Below are positions 1-6,043 of a DNA stretch of 6,043 nucleotides, one piece after another. The notes below the pieces were generated by a model. That model did no database searches. It saw only the letters and a list, made by a program, of their open reading frames with translations, and had not been told where the DNA came from. Position numbers and translations under genes: made by a program. The DNA is from Alloprevotella sp. (lineage in GTDB: Bacteria; Bacteroidota; Bacteroidia; Bacteroidales; Bacteroidaceae), in assembly GCA_015259235.1 (NCBI GenBank), contig JABZGM010000132.1:1-6043 (forward strand). Reading direction: 5' to 3'. The first letter of the stretch is position 1, and every line of letters begins with the position of its first letter.

Positions 1-52
1 CGAAGAGAGCTTTGGCGGAAAATTCTACTTTGAGGTGTTCTACTGAAATCAT
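1..52 (-). CDS. N-terminal fragment of a probable ABC-F family ATPase
   Basis: Reading the minus strand from the ATG at 52, 17 codons run to the window edge and begin MISVEHLKVEF, ending in A-K-A-L-F. This matches the usual opening of Bacteroidota ABC-F proteins, where a first beta strand (MISVE-L-V-F) and a 'LF' turn precede the first Walker A motif. ABC-F proteins are soluble twin-ATPase proteins that act on the ribosome (EttA, Uup and antibiotic-protection types) and do not transport. The Walker motifs lie outside the window, so the family call rests on 17 residues and the subtype cannot be told. The ATG at 52 is chosen because the homology starts there and a promoter sits at 103-133. The frame stays open upstream to an ATG at 169 (39 extra codons), immediately preceded by an in-frame TAA, but that start would lie upstream of the predicted transcript. 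Confidence 0.6.
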   Translation of the reverse strand, partial: MISVEHLKVEFSAKALF

Positions 53-102
53 TCCACTGTTGTTCGTTGAAGCTTTTGAGGTCGAAAGCCACATTTTAGT
101 CG

Positions 103-133
103 CAAATTTACGAAATTCTTTACTATTGGACAA
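103..133 (-). promoter_or_regulatory. Bacteroidota-type promoter for the leftward ABC-F gene
   Basis: On the minus strand a TTG (plus 131-133) is followed by a 20-bp spacer and TAAATTTG (plus 110-103), an exact match to TAnnTTTG, the -7 element of Bacteroidota primary-sigma promoters. The predicted start point near 96 leaves a leader of about 44 nt before the ATG at 52, with no Shine-Dalgarno sequence. The -33 element is a short TTG, so the call depends mainly on the -7 match and on its position. Confidence 0.6.
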
Positions 134-169
134 TTTTCTAAGCCTTAGTCCATTATCATCACTGTTCAT

Positions 170-480
170 TTAACGTCCTCAGTAAACTCTTTTGCCTTCA
201 ATCCTGTTTAGAATCAACCATACCGCAGATATAACCTAACCTCTCCATCAACATACGAGCATACCACACCATCCTTTCACCCAAAGTCTTTGATTAGGAA
301 AATCAAGAATCAATCCCCTCTGTCTGCACGGCACTTTTGAAATCACTTCTAGATGGCTTCGTGCATTTGAAACAATCATGCTTGTCAAACAGCACAAATA
401 TCTGATTCCAAAAGAAGTAGTACATTTCACCTCATACTGTACGCTAAGAGATAGCACTTTACAGCAGTCTACATATTTTA
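170..480. other. Long divergent intergenic stretch with no supported gene
   Basis: This is the body of the 509-bp gap between the leftward ABC-F gene and the rightward peptidase gene. I see no tRNA-like fold, CRISPR-like repeat, insertion-sequence end or strong terminator. Several short frames are open but overlap each other: minus 303-425 (40 aa), minus 248-457 (69 aa), minus 198-272 (24 aa) and plus 294-488. None has a recognisable domain or a promoter placed to serve it. A weak hairpin (TTGATT 290-295, AATCAA 301-306) lacks a T-run. The stretch may be regulatory, a decayed gene, or an unannotated small RNA; the sequence alone does not decide. Confidence 0.5.
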
Positions 481-502
481 AGGCGTAAAAATAGAATATC
501 TA

Positions 503-534
503 TTTGGCAGAATGCAGAGAATTCGATATATTTG
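503..534 (+). promoter_or_regulatory. Bacteroidota-type promoter for the M23 peptidase gene
   Basis: TTTG at 503-506, a 20-bp spacer and TATATTTG at 527-534 match both promoter elements of the Bacteroidota primary sigma factor. The start point should fall near 541, giving a leader of about 20 nt before the ATG at 562. Both elements sit within near-identical words: TTTGGCAGAAT at 503-513 and TTTGCAGAAT at 531-540. The -7 region shares the 11-mer TATATTTGCAG with the glycogen operon promoter at 1771-1781. Confidence 0.75.
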
Positions 535-561
535 CAGAATTGAAACTTATTATCCGTTCCA

Positions 562-1524
562 ATGAAACCTGTTTTCTCTAGATATTTCCTCTTATTACTC
601 CTCATAATTAGCAGTTTTTTCTCGGCGGCAGCACAAGATCTCATCGCTCGTCAAGCCCCTATTGACCGCCGCATCAAAGCTGTAGACTCCCTCACCATCA
701 ATCGTGTGATTCACAAGGCGAGTTTCTCCAACTACGAAAGCAATGACCTCTACAATTCGTGGAATACTTCTAAAGTGCATTGCTACTCCAATGTTGAGCT
801 CCCCGAAACGCACCGCATTGATTTGCGTGGTTTTCACATGCCCACGCCAAGTCGCATGGTAACCTCTCATTTTGGCTATCGTCCCACATTCCGCCGTTAC
901 CACAAAGGACTTGACATCAAAGTCTACACTGGTGACACTATCGTCGCTGCCTTCGAAGGAAAAGTACGCATCGTAGGCTACGAAGCTTCTGGCTATGGCA
1001 ACTACGTTGTCATTCGTCACAAGAATGGTTTGGAAACCATCTATGGTCACCTCTCCAAGAGCATTGCTCAAATTGGAGAAGTCGTAAAAGCCGGACAACT
1101 CATCGGTCTTGGTGGTAACACAGGACGCTCCTTTGGTTCGCACCTCCACTTTGAAACTCGTTTCCTCGGTATCGCCATCGACCCCACGTTGCTCTTCGAT
1201 TTCCCCAATCAAGATGTCACTGCCGACTATTTTGTCTTCAATCGCAGCGACTGTCAAGGTGGACTCCTCACTCAAGTAGGGGGCGCAGGAAGTCAGCAAG
1301 ATTTGGCACAGGTGGACCATTCTAATCGCAAGGAATTTCCCAACAACCAGCCTACTCATCCCAAATCACAACCACAAGTAACAGGCAACTTCTACCAAGT
1401 GAAAAACGGAGACACTCTCTACAGCATCTCTCGTAAGATTGGAATTTCAGTAGAAGACATCAGCCGTTTCAACAATTTAGGTAGCAAACCCGTACTCCAC
1501 ACCGGACAAATCCTTCGCTACTAA
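562..1524 (+). CDS. Secreted M23 metallopeptidase with C-terminal LysM domain
   Basis: This 320-aa protein is a predicted peptidoglycan endopeptidase that cuts cross-links or stem peptides outside the cytoplasmic membrane. Residues 1-24 form a signal peptide: K2 and R7, a hydrophobic run at 8-20, and a likely signal peptidase I site after S-A-A-A24. The M23 (LytM/peptidase M23) domain spans about 95-210 and keeps the zinc and catalytic set: H114 and D118 in HKGLD, H163 in YGHL, and H194-L-H196 in SHLHFE. All expected ligands are present, so it should be an active enzyme and not an EnvC/NlpD-like activator with a dead site. A Gln/Gly/Asn-rich linker (about 235-275) leads to one LysM module at about 277-320 (FYQVKNGDTLYSISRKIG and a final TGQILRY), which would anchor it to glycan strands. 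The start is supported by the promoter about 20 nt upstream and by the signal peptide. It appears monocistronic. A role in growth, division or turnover cannot be separated from sequence. Confidence 0.93.
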   Translation: MKPVFSRYFLLLLLIISSFFSAAAQDLIARQAPIDRRIKAVDSLTINRVIHKASFSNYESNDLYNSWNTSKVHCYSNVELPETHRIDLRGFHMPTPSRMVTSHFGYRPTFRRYHKGLDIKVYTGDTIVAAFEGKVRIVGYEASGYGNYVVIRHKNGLETIYGHLSKSIAQIGEVVKAGQLIGLGGNTGRSFGSHLHFETRFLGIAIDPTLLFDFPNQDVTADYFVFNRSDCQGGLLTQVGGAGSQQDLAQVDHSNRKEFPNNQPTHPKSQPQVTGNFYQVKNGDTLYSISRKIGISVEDISRFNNLGSKPVLHTGQILRY

Positions 1525-1610
1525 GTTCTAGATAAGCACAGACCTCAAAGCTTTAGGGAAATCCCAACCAAGGATTCCACATCAAGTATTCAGCGAGAAA
1601 CAGATTTTGC

Positions 1611-1648
1611 AAACACCACATGACAATAATTTGTCAGGTGGTGTTTTT
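1611..1648 (+). terminator. Rho-independent terminator after the M23 peptidase gene
   Basis: The left arm 1611-1626 pairs with the right arm 1631-1646, with a TAAT loop (1627-1630) and one A-G mismatch (1620 against 1637). The outer stem is AAACACCAC against GTGGTGTTT, and the right arm runs into TTTTT at 1644-1648. It starts 87 nt after the peptidase stop codon and lies about 100 bp before the next promoter, so it should separate the peptidase transcript from the glycogen operon. Confidence 0.85.
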
Positions 1649-1658
1649 CGTATTTACC

Positions 1659-1740
1659 AGCTGCAAAATCCAGTTTACACAATAGTAGGTAACTCTGCGC
1701 AAAACGCTAGAAAATAGCACCCTTACGGCAAATTGCAGCT
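1659..1740. repeat. Inverted repeat AGCTGCAA / TTGCAGCT upstream of the glycogen promoter
   Basis: AGCTGCAA at 1659-1666 is the exact reverse complement of TTGCAGCT at 1733-1740, with 66 bp between them. The right arm ends 7 bp before the -33 element of the glycogen promoter. A third copy, TTGCAGC at 1776-1782, overlaps the -7 element. Arms this short can arise by chance, and TTTGC is common in Bacteroidota promoters, so an operator role is only a suggestion. Confidence 0.3.
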
Positions 1741-1747
1741 AAAATAG

Positions 1748-1778
1748 TTGTTAAGTACAAGTGGAATCAGTATATTTG
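1748..1778 (+). promoter_or_regulatory. Bacteroidota-type promoter for the glycogen synthase-phosphorylase operon
   Basis: TTG at 1748-1750, a 20-bp spacer and TATATTTG at 1771-1778 fit the Bacteroidota promoter pattern. Transcription would start near 1785, about 17 nt before the ATG at 1802. This decides the start of the synthase gene: an in-frame TTG at 1748 could extend the protein by 18 residues, but it is the promoter's own -33 element and would not be transcribed. Confidence 0.7.
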
Positions 1779-1801
1779 CAGCAGACAATGTAAATCCCAT
1801 C

Positions 1802-3457
1802 ATGAATCAAACAACAACACTTCCCGACGTAGTCTTCGAAACAAGCTGGGAAGTCTGCAACAAAGTCGGTGGCATCTACACCGTACTCTCAACTCGCGCC
1901 AAGACGCTCCAACAGCAACTTAAGGATAACCTCATTTTCATCGGACCAGATCTCGGTCAAGGTGGAAAAGACAACCCTCTCTTCATCGAAGACAAAAAAA
2001 TCCACAAAGACTGGAAGAAAAGTCTTCAAGATATTGGGCTCACCATCCGCATCGGACGTTGGGACATCCCCGGACAGCCTCTCACCGTCCTCGTAGATTT
2101 CCAACCCCTCTTCGCGCAAAAAGACGAGATTTATGGTCGTGCATGGGAACTTTTCCAAGTGGATTCTCTCCACGCCTATGGTGACTACGACGAAGCCTCC
2201 ATGTTCTCCTATGCAGCAGGTAAAGTAGCAGAAGTCATCACTCAACAGTCCTATTCTGGAAAACGCGTCATTTACCAAGCTCACGAATGGATGTCAGGTC
2301 TCGGCATGTTGTTCTTGCAACACAACTGCCCTGAAGTGCGCACCATCTTCACCACTCACGCCACGAGCATCGGTCGCTCCATTGCGGGCAACAACAAATT
2401 GTTGTATGCCTATTTCAATGGCTACAATGGTGACCAAATGGCTCGCGAACTCTCGATGGAAGCAAAACACAGCATCGAGAAACAAAGTGCACATCGCACT
2501 CATTGCTTCACCACGGTGTCTGACTTCACAGACAAAGAGTGCGCGCAACTCCTCGACAAACCTGCTGACGTGGTGCTTCCCAATGGTTTCGAATTGGACT
2601 TCGTGCCTAAGGGAACAGCTTTCACCAGCAAACGCCGACAAGCGCGTCAACGCATTTTCCAAGTGGCAAAAGCGCTCACTGGACAAACTTTTGACAACGA
2701 CACGCTCATCATTTCCACTTCGGGTCGCAACGACTTCCGCTGCAAAGGATTCGATGTCTATATGGAAGCGATGAAGCAACTCAATGAGCAATTACGAGGT
2801 ACGAACCAACAAGTGCTTTCGCTCATTGAAGTGCCATGCTGGTTGCTTGGTCCTCGCACTGATGTGCAGGAGCGTTTGCAACTGAAAGGTAAAAAAGCAG
2901 AGGCAATCAACACTCCGCTTCACACACCTATTATTAGTCACGACTTATATAACCTCAACGAAGATCGCATCGTCAATCTCATCAAGAGTATGGGATTTGA
3001 AGACTGCACGAACAACAACGTGAAAGTTATTCTCGTGCCTTGCTATCTCGACGGAAACGACGGTATCTTCGATCTCCACTATTACGACCTGCTCACGGCT
3101 AACGACTTGACGATTTATCCCTCATATTACGAACCTTGGGGGTATACTCCTCTGGAAAGTGTAGCTTTCAAGACTCCTTGCATCACCACAGATTTGAGTG
3201 GTTTTGGTCAATGGGTGGACAGTGTGCTCGGACGCACTGGCACTTTGACCGATGGGGTGAGCGTATTGCACCGCGACGACAACAACTATTTTGAGTGCGC
3301 AGCTGAAATCTGTCAGGTGATTCAGCAATTTATGAATGCTCCAAAAGCTGATCGCGACAAGATGCGTCGTAATGCTGCAAAATTTGCCAACAAAGCTCAG
3401 TGGGAAAATTTTGTTGCCTATTATTATAAGGCGTATGAATTTGCCCTCAACAAGTAA
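1802..3457 (+). CDS. Glycogen synthase, GT3 family (eukaryote-like)
   Basis: This 551-aa cytoplasmic enzyme is predicted to extend alpha-1,4-glucan chains using UDP-glucose. It belongs to CAZy family GT3 (animal/fungal synthases and Bacteroidota), not the bacterial ADP-glucose enzyme GlgA (GT5), so no glgA symbol is given. The GT-B fold is visible as two halves. The N-terminal half has FETSWEVCNKVGGIYTVL (12-28; K21 and the GG loop), HEW at 161-163 and TIFTTHATSIGR (181-192). The C-terminal half has RNDFRCKGFDVYMEA and then PSYYEPWGYTPLES, holding the GT3 E-x7-E pair at E444 and E452. Motif spacing suggests a full-length, active enzyme. It is shorter than eukaryotic enzymes (about 700 aa), lacking the long tails that carry their phosphorylation sites. 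The helix matching the eukaryotic glucose-6-phosphate-sensing Arg cluster has fewer Arg (R518, K520, R522, R523, K527), so allosteric control may differ. The ATG at 1802 is chosen from family N-termini and the promoter. It is cotranscribed with the phosphorylase 22 bp downstream. Confidence 0.93.
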   Translation: MNQTTTLPDVVFETSWEVCNKVGGIYTVLSTRAKTLQQQLKDNLIFIGPDLGQGGKDNPLFIEDKKIHKDWKKSLQDIGLTIRIGRWDIPGQPLTVLVDFQPLFAQKDEIYGRAWELFQVDSLHAYGDYDEASMFSYAAGKVAEVITQQSYSGKRVIYQAHEWMSGLGMLFLQHNCPEVRTIFTTHATSIGRSIAGNNKLLYAYFNGYNGDQMARELSMEAKHSIEKQSAHRTHCFTTVSDFTDKECAQLLDKPADVVLPNGFELDFVPKGTAFTSKRRQARQRIFQVAKALTGQTFDNDTLIISTSGRNDFRCKGFDVYMEAMKQLNEQLRGTNQQVLSLIEVPCWLLGPRTDVQERLQLKGKKAEAINTPLHTPIISHDLYNLNEDRIVNLIKSMGFEDCTNNNVKVILVPCYLDGNDGIFDLHYYDLLTANDLTIYPSYYEPWGYTPLESVAFKTPCITTDLSGFGQWVDSVLGRTGTLTDGVSVLHRDDNNYFECAAEICQVIQQFMNAPKADRDKMRRNAAKFANKAQWENFVAYYYKAYEFALNK

Positions 3458-3479
3458 GAAATAACAATACATACACACA

Positions 3480-6043
3480 ATGAACGTAAAAATCACAAAT
3501 GCCAACCAACCTAGTTGGAAGAATGTGACTGTAAAGAGCCACATCCCTGCCGCGTTCCAACCTCTTGATGAAATTGCGCACAACCTCTGGTTCTGCTGGA
3601 ATCAAGAAGCGCTCGACCTTTTCCGTAGTTTGGATGCTAAAATTTGGGAAGACGTGGATCAAAATCCCGTAGAACTCCTCAACCGCATCTCTTATAAGCG
3701 TCTCACCGAACTCAGCGAAGACAAAGAAGTTTTGGCACGCATCAAAAAAGTGTACAAACTCTTCCGCGACTACATGGACGAAAAGCCCAACGCTAAGCGC
3801 GCTTCTGTGGCTTATCTCTGCATGGAGTATGGTATGAACCACAATGTGAAGATTTACTCTGGTGGTCTTGGTGTGCTCGCTGGTGACTATGTGAAGGAGG
3901 CTTCTGACTCTAACGTAGACATGTGCGCTGTAGGTTTCCTCTATCGCTATGGCTATTTCTCACAAACGCTCTCTATGGACGGTCAGCAGATTGCTAACTA
4001 TGAAGCACAAGACTTCGACCGTATGCCTATCGAACGTGTGCTCGACGCTAACGGCAACCAAGTGGTGGTAGACGTTCCTTTCTCTACTTTCACCGTTCAT
4101 GCACTCATTTGGCGCGTTAATGTGGGTCGTGTGCCTCTCTATCTGCTCGACACTGACAACGAGATGAACTCTGAGTTCGACCGTCAAATCACTCACGCTC
4201 TCTATGGTGGTGACTGGGAAAACCGTATGAAGCAAGAGTATCTCCTCGGTATCGGTGGTATCCTAGCCCTCAAGAAGCTCGGCATCGAAAAAGACGTTTA
4301 TCACTGCAACGAAGGTCACGCAGCACTTGCTAACCTCCAACGTCTCGCAGACTTCGTGGAAAGTGGCTTGAACTTCGACGAAGCGCTCGAACTCGTTCGT
4401 GCTAGCTCTCTCTACACTGTGCACACTCCTGTGCCTGCTGGTCACGACTATTTCGATGAAGCTCTTTGCGGCAAATATCTCGGTCAATTCCCTGGCCGTC
4501 TTGGCATCAGCTGGGATGACTTCATGGGTCTTGGTCGTCAAAATCCCAACGATAAGGGTGAGCGTTTCTGCATGTCTACCTTCCTTTGCAAGACTTGTCA
4601 AGAAGTCAACGGCGTAAGCTGGTTGCACGGTAAGGTGTCTCAGCTCATGTTCCAAGATATCTGGCCCGGTTACCTCCCTGCTGAATCTCACCGCGAACAC
4701 AAGATTCTCACTCACGACGAATACGCTGAGGTTTACAACGTGAATCCAGAAGAAAGTCACGTGGGATATGTCACCAACGGTGTGCACTACCCTTCTTGGT
4801 GTGCTAGCGAGTGGAAAAACCTCCACAAGAAGTACTTCGGTGAAGGCTATATCAAGGATCAAAGCAACCAATCTCTCTGGGAAAACATCTACAAGGTATC
4901 TGACAAGGAAGTTTGGGAAACTCGTGTGGCTTTGAAGAAGAAGCTCATCGACTACATCCGCGAACGTTTCCGCGACAACTGGCTCAAGAACCAAGGTGAT
5001 CCTGCTCGTGTGATGTCACTCCTCGACAAGATCAATCCCAATGCCCTCATCATTGGTTTCGCACGCCGCTTCGCTACTTACAAGCGTGCTCACCTCCTCT
5101 TCTCTGACCTCGATCGTTTGGCAAAAATCGTCAACAACCCTGACTACCCCGTGCAATTCCTCTTTGCAGGTAAGGCTCACCCTGCTGACGGTGCTGGTCA
5201 AGGTCTCATCAAGCACATTCACGACATCTCTCAACGTCCTGAGTTCATTGGTAAGATCATCTTCCTCGACAACTACGACATGGAGTTGGCTCGTCGCCTT
5301 GTGAGTGGTGTAGACATTTGGATGAACACTCCAACACGTCCTCTCGAAGCTTCAGGTACTTCTGGTGAAAAGGCTTTGATGAATGGTGTTGTGAATCTCT
5401 CCGTACTCGATGGTTGGTGGTATGAAGGCTATCGCGAAGGTGCTGGTTGGGCACTCACCGATGTGCGCACTTACCAAGACCAAGGTCAGCAAGACAAACT
5501 CGATGCTGCTACTATCTACAGCTTGCTCGAAAATGAAATCATTCCTCTCTACTACAGCCGTAGCGCCTCTAAGGGTTACAGCGAAGGTTGGGTGAAGACC
5601 GTGAAGAACTCTATCGCGCAAATCGCTCCTCACTACACGATGAAGCGTCAGCTCGATGACTACTACGATCGTTTCTACAACCCTCTCCGCGATCGCTACA
5701 CCGTGATTTCTGCCGACAACAATCGCATTGCACGCGAAATCGCAGCTTGGAAAGAAGCCGTTACTCAGCGTTGGGATAACATCCGCGTGGTAGAATCTCA
5801 ACTTTGCGACAACCTCTATGGTGGCAACTTGGTGAGTGACACCGAATTCACCGTGCGCCACGTTGTAGACGAACAAGGCTTGGAAGATGCCATCGGCATT
5901 GATCTCGTGGTGATGCGTCAAGACCCCGAAACTGGCAACGACGTGATCTACAAGACTTATCCTATGCAAGTGGTGAAGAACGAAGGCAACCTCTACACCT
6001 TCGAACTTAAGACCGCTATCGACGTGGCTGGTTCATTCCGCAC
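3480..6043 (+). CDS. glgP: Alpha-glucan (glycogen) phosphorylase, GT35, 3' end cut by window
   Basis: The frame is open for 854 codons to the window edge. The enzyme cleaves terminal alpha-1,4-linked glucose from glycogen or maltodextrins with phosphate, giving glucose-1-phosphate, and uses pyridoxal phosphate. It belongs to the divergent bacterial/archaeal phosphorylases (TIGR02094-like). An N-terminal DUF3417-like region (about 25-105, IAHNLWFCWN) is followed by YSGGLGVLAGD (126-136), YHCNEGH (274-280), VHTPVPAGHD (314-323), TNGVH (432-436), GFARRFATYKR (526-536) and FAGKAHP (562-568). The PLP motif is EASGTSGEKALMNG (623-636), with K631 the predicted Schiff-base lysine. Family members are about 850 aa or slightly longer, so probably only a short C-terminal piece is missing. 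The ATG lies 22 bp after the synthase stop, with an A/C-rich leader (ACAATACATACACACA) and no Shine-Dalgarno, implying one operon. Codon choice is strongly biased (GGT, CGT, CTC, GCT, AAG), which suggests high expression. Confidence 0.95.
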   Translation, partial: MNVKITNANQPSWKNVTVKSHIPAAFQPLDEIAHNLWFCWNQEALDLFRSLDAKIWEDVDQNPVELLNRISYKRLTELSEDKEVLARIKKVYKLFRDYMDEKPNAKRASVAYLCMEYGMNHNVKIYSGGLGVLAGDYVKEASDSNVDMCAVGFLYRYGYFSQTLSMDGQQIANYEAQDFDRMPIERVLDANGNQVVVDVPFSTFTVHALIWRVNVGRVPLYLLDTDNEMNSEFDRQITHALYGGDWENRMKQEYLLGIGGILALKKLGIEKDVYHCNEGHAALANLQRLADFVESGLNFDEALELVRASSLYTVHTPVPAGHDYFDEALCGKYLGQFPGRLGISWDDFMGLGRQNPNDKGERFCMSTFLCKTCQEVNGVSWLHGKVSQLMFQDIWPGYLPAESHREHKILTHDEYAEVYNVNPEESHVGYVTNGVHYPSWCASEWKNLHKKYFGEGYIKDQSNQSLWENIYKVSDKEVWETRVALKKKLIDYIRERFRDNWLKNQGDPARVMSLLDKINPNALIIGFARRFATYKRAHLLFSDLDRLAKIVNNPDYPVQFLFAGKAHPADGAGQGLIKHIHDISQRPEFIGKIIFLDNYDMELARRLVSGVDIWMNTPTRPLEASGTSGEKALMNGVVNLSVLDGWWYEGYREGAGWALTDVRTYQDQGQQDKLDAATIYSLLENEIIPLYYSRSASKGYSEGWVKTVKNSIAQIAPHYTMKRQLDDYYDRFYNPLRDRYTVISADNNRIAREIAAWKEAVTQRWDNIRVVESQLCDNLYGGNLVSDTEFTVRHVVDEQGLEDAIGIDLVVMRQDPETGNDVIYKTYPMQVVKNEGNLYTFELKTAIDVAGSFR

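Noticed and set aside
290..306. Small hairpin TTGATT-AGGAA-AATCAA considered as a terminator
   Set aside because: The stem is only 6 bp and AT-rich, there is no T-run on either side, and no gene ends nearby.
248..457. Minus-strand 69-aa open frame in the divergent gap
   Set aside because: No recognisable motif, no promoter with TAnnTTTG at a suitable distance, and other frames on both strands are equally open over the same bases.
459..644. Minus-strand 61-aa open frame overlapping the M23 gene start
   Set aside because: It is antisense to the promoter and signal peptide of the M23 gene, and has no promoter or recognisable family.
595..1359. Minus-strand open frame of 254 aa opposite the M23 gene
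   Set aside because: It lies wholly inside a gene with clear signal peptide, catalytic motifs and LysM domain, and its product has no recognisable domain. It is a by-product of codon use in the real gene.
1748..1801. TTG start at 1748 adding 18 residues to glycogen synthase
   Set aside because: This TTG serves as the -33 promoter element, the added residues are not family-like, and the ATG at 1802 matches where GT3 homology begins.
3122..3842. Overlapping minus-strand frames (153 and 131 aa) across the synthase-phosphorylase junction
   Set aside because: They cover the synthase E-x7-E motif and the phosphorylase start, both firmly coding on the plus strand. No promoter or domain supports an antisense gene.
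4263..4994. Minus-strand open frame of 243 aa opposite the phosphorylase
   Set aside because: The phosphorylase reading on the plus strand is certain. The biased codons of that gene (few codons whose complement is a stop) leave the opposite strand open; the Val/Glu/His-rich product resembles no family.
5352..5969. Minus-strand open frame of 205 aa opposite the phosphorylase C-terminal part
   Set aside because: Same cause as the other antisense frames: it overlaps the PLP-lysine region of the real gene and shows no domain or promoter.

Overview
The window looks like ordinary chromosome from a Bacteroidota species, most likely Bacteroidales and plausibly a Prevotella relative. Three things support this. 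The promoters fit the Bacteroidota form (TTTG or TTG, about 20 bp, then TAnnTTTG). No gene start has a Shine-Dalgarno sequence; the leaders are A-rich instead. The glycogen genes are a eukaryote-like GT3 synthase followed by a GT35 phosphorylase of the divergent (TIGR02094-like) type, a pair familiar from Bacteroides and Prevotella.

Layout. At the left edge (1-52, minus strand) are the first 17 codons of a gene leaving the window, best read as an ABC-F type ATPase, with its own promoter at 103-133. A 509-bp divergent gap (53-561) follows; apart from a promoter at each end I find no convincing gene in it. At 562-1524 (plus) is a secreted M23 metallopeptidase with a C-terminal LysM domain, that is, a cell-wall hydrolase. 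A stem-loop terminator at 1611-1648 closes that unit. A new promoter at 1748-1778 drives the glycogen operon: GT3 glycogen synthase (1802-3457), then after 22 bp the alpha-glucan phosphorylase (3480 to the right edge, 854 codons present, no stop reached).

How the genes work together. The synthase and phosphorylase build and degrade the same polymer. The synthase is predicted to add glucose from UDP-glucose; the phosphorylase releases glucose-1-phosphate from chain ends. Their tight spacing implies one transcript, so the balance between synthesis and breakdown would have to be set by enzyme-level control or by other genes. No branching enzyme, debranching enzyme or ADP-glucose pyrophosphorylase lies in the window. 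The M23 peptidase appears to be a separate unit, isolated by the terminator and the next promoter.

I did not find a new system here. The points most worth checking are the altered C-terminal basic helix of the GT3 synthase, the TTGCAGC repeats around the glycogen promoter, the long divergent gap, and an unusual in-frame extension upstream of the ABC-F start.
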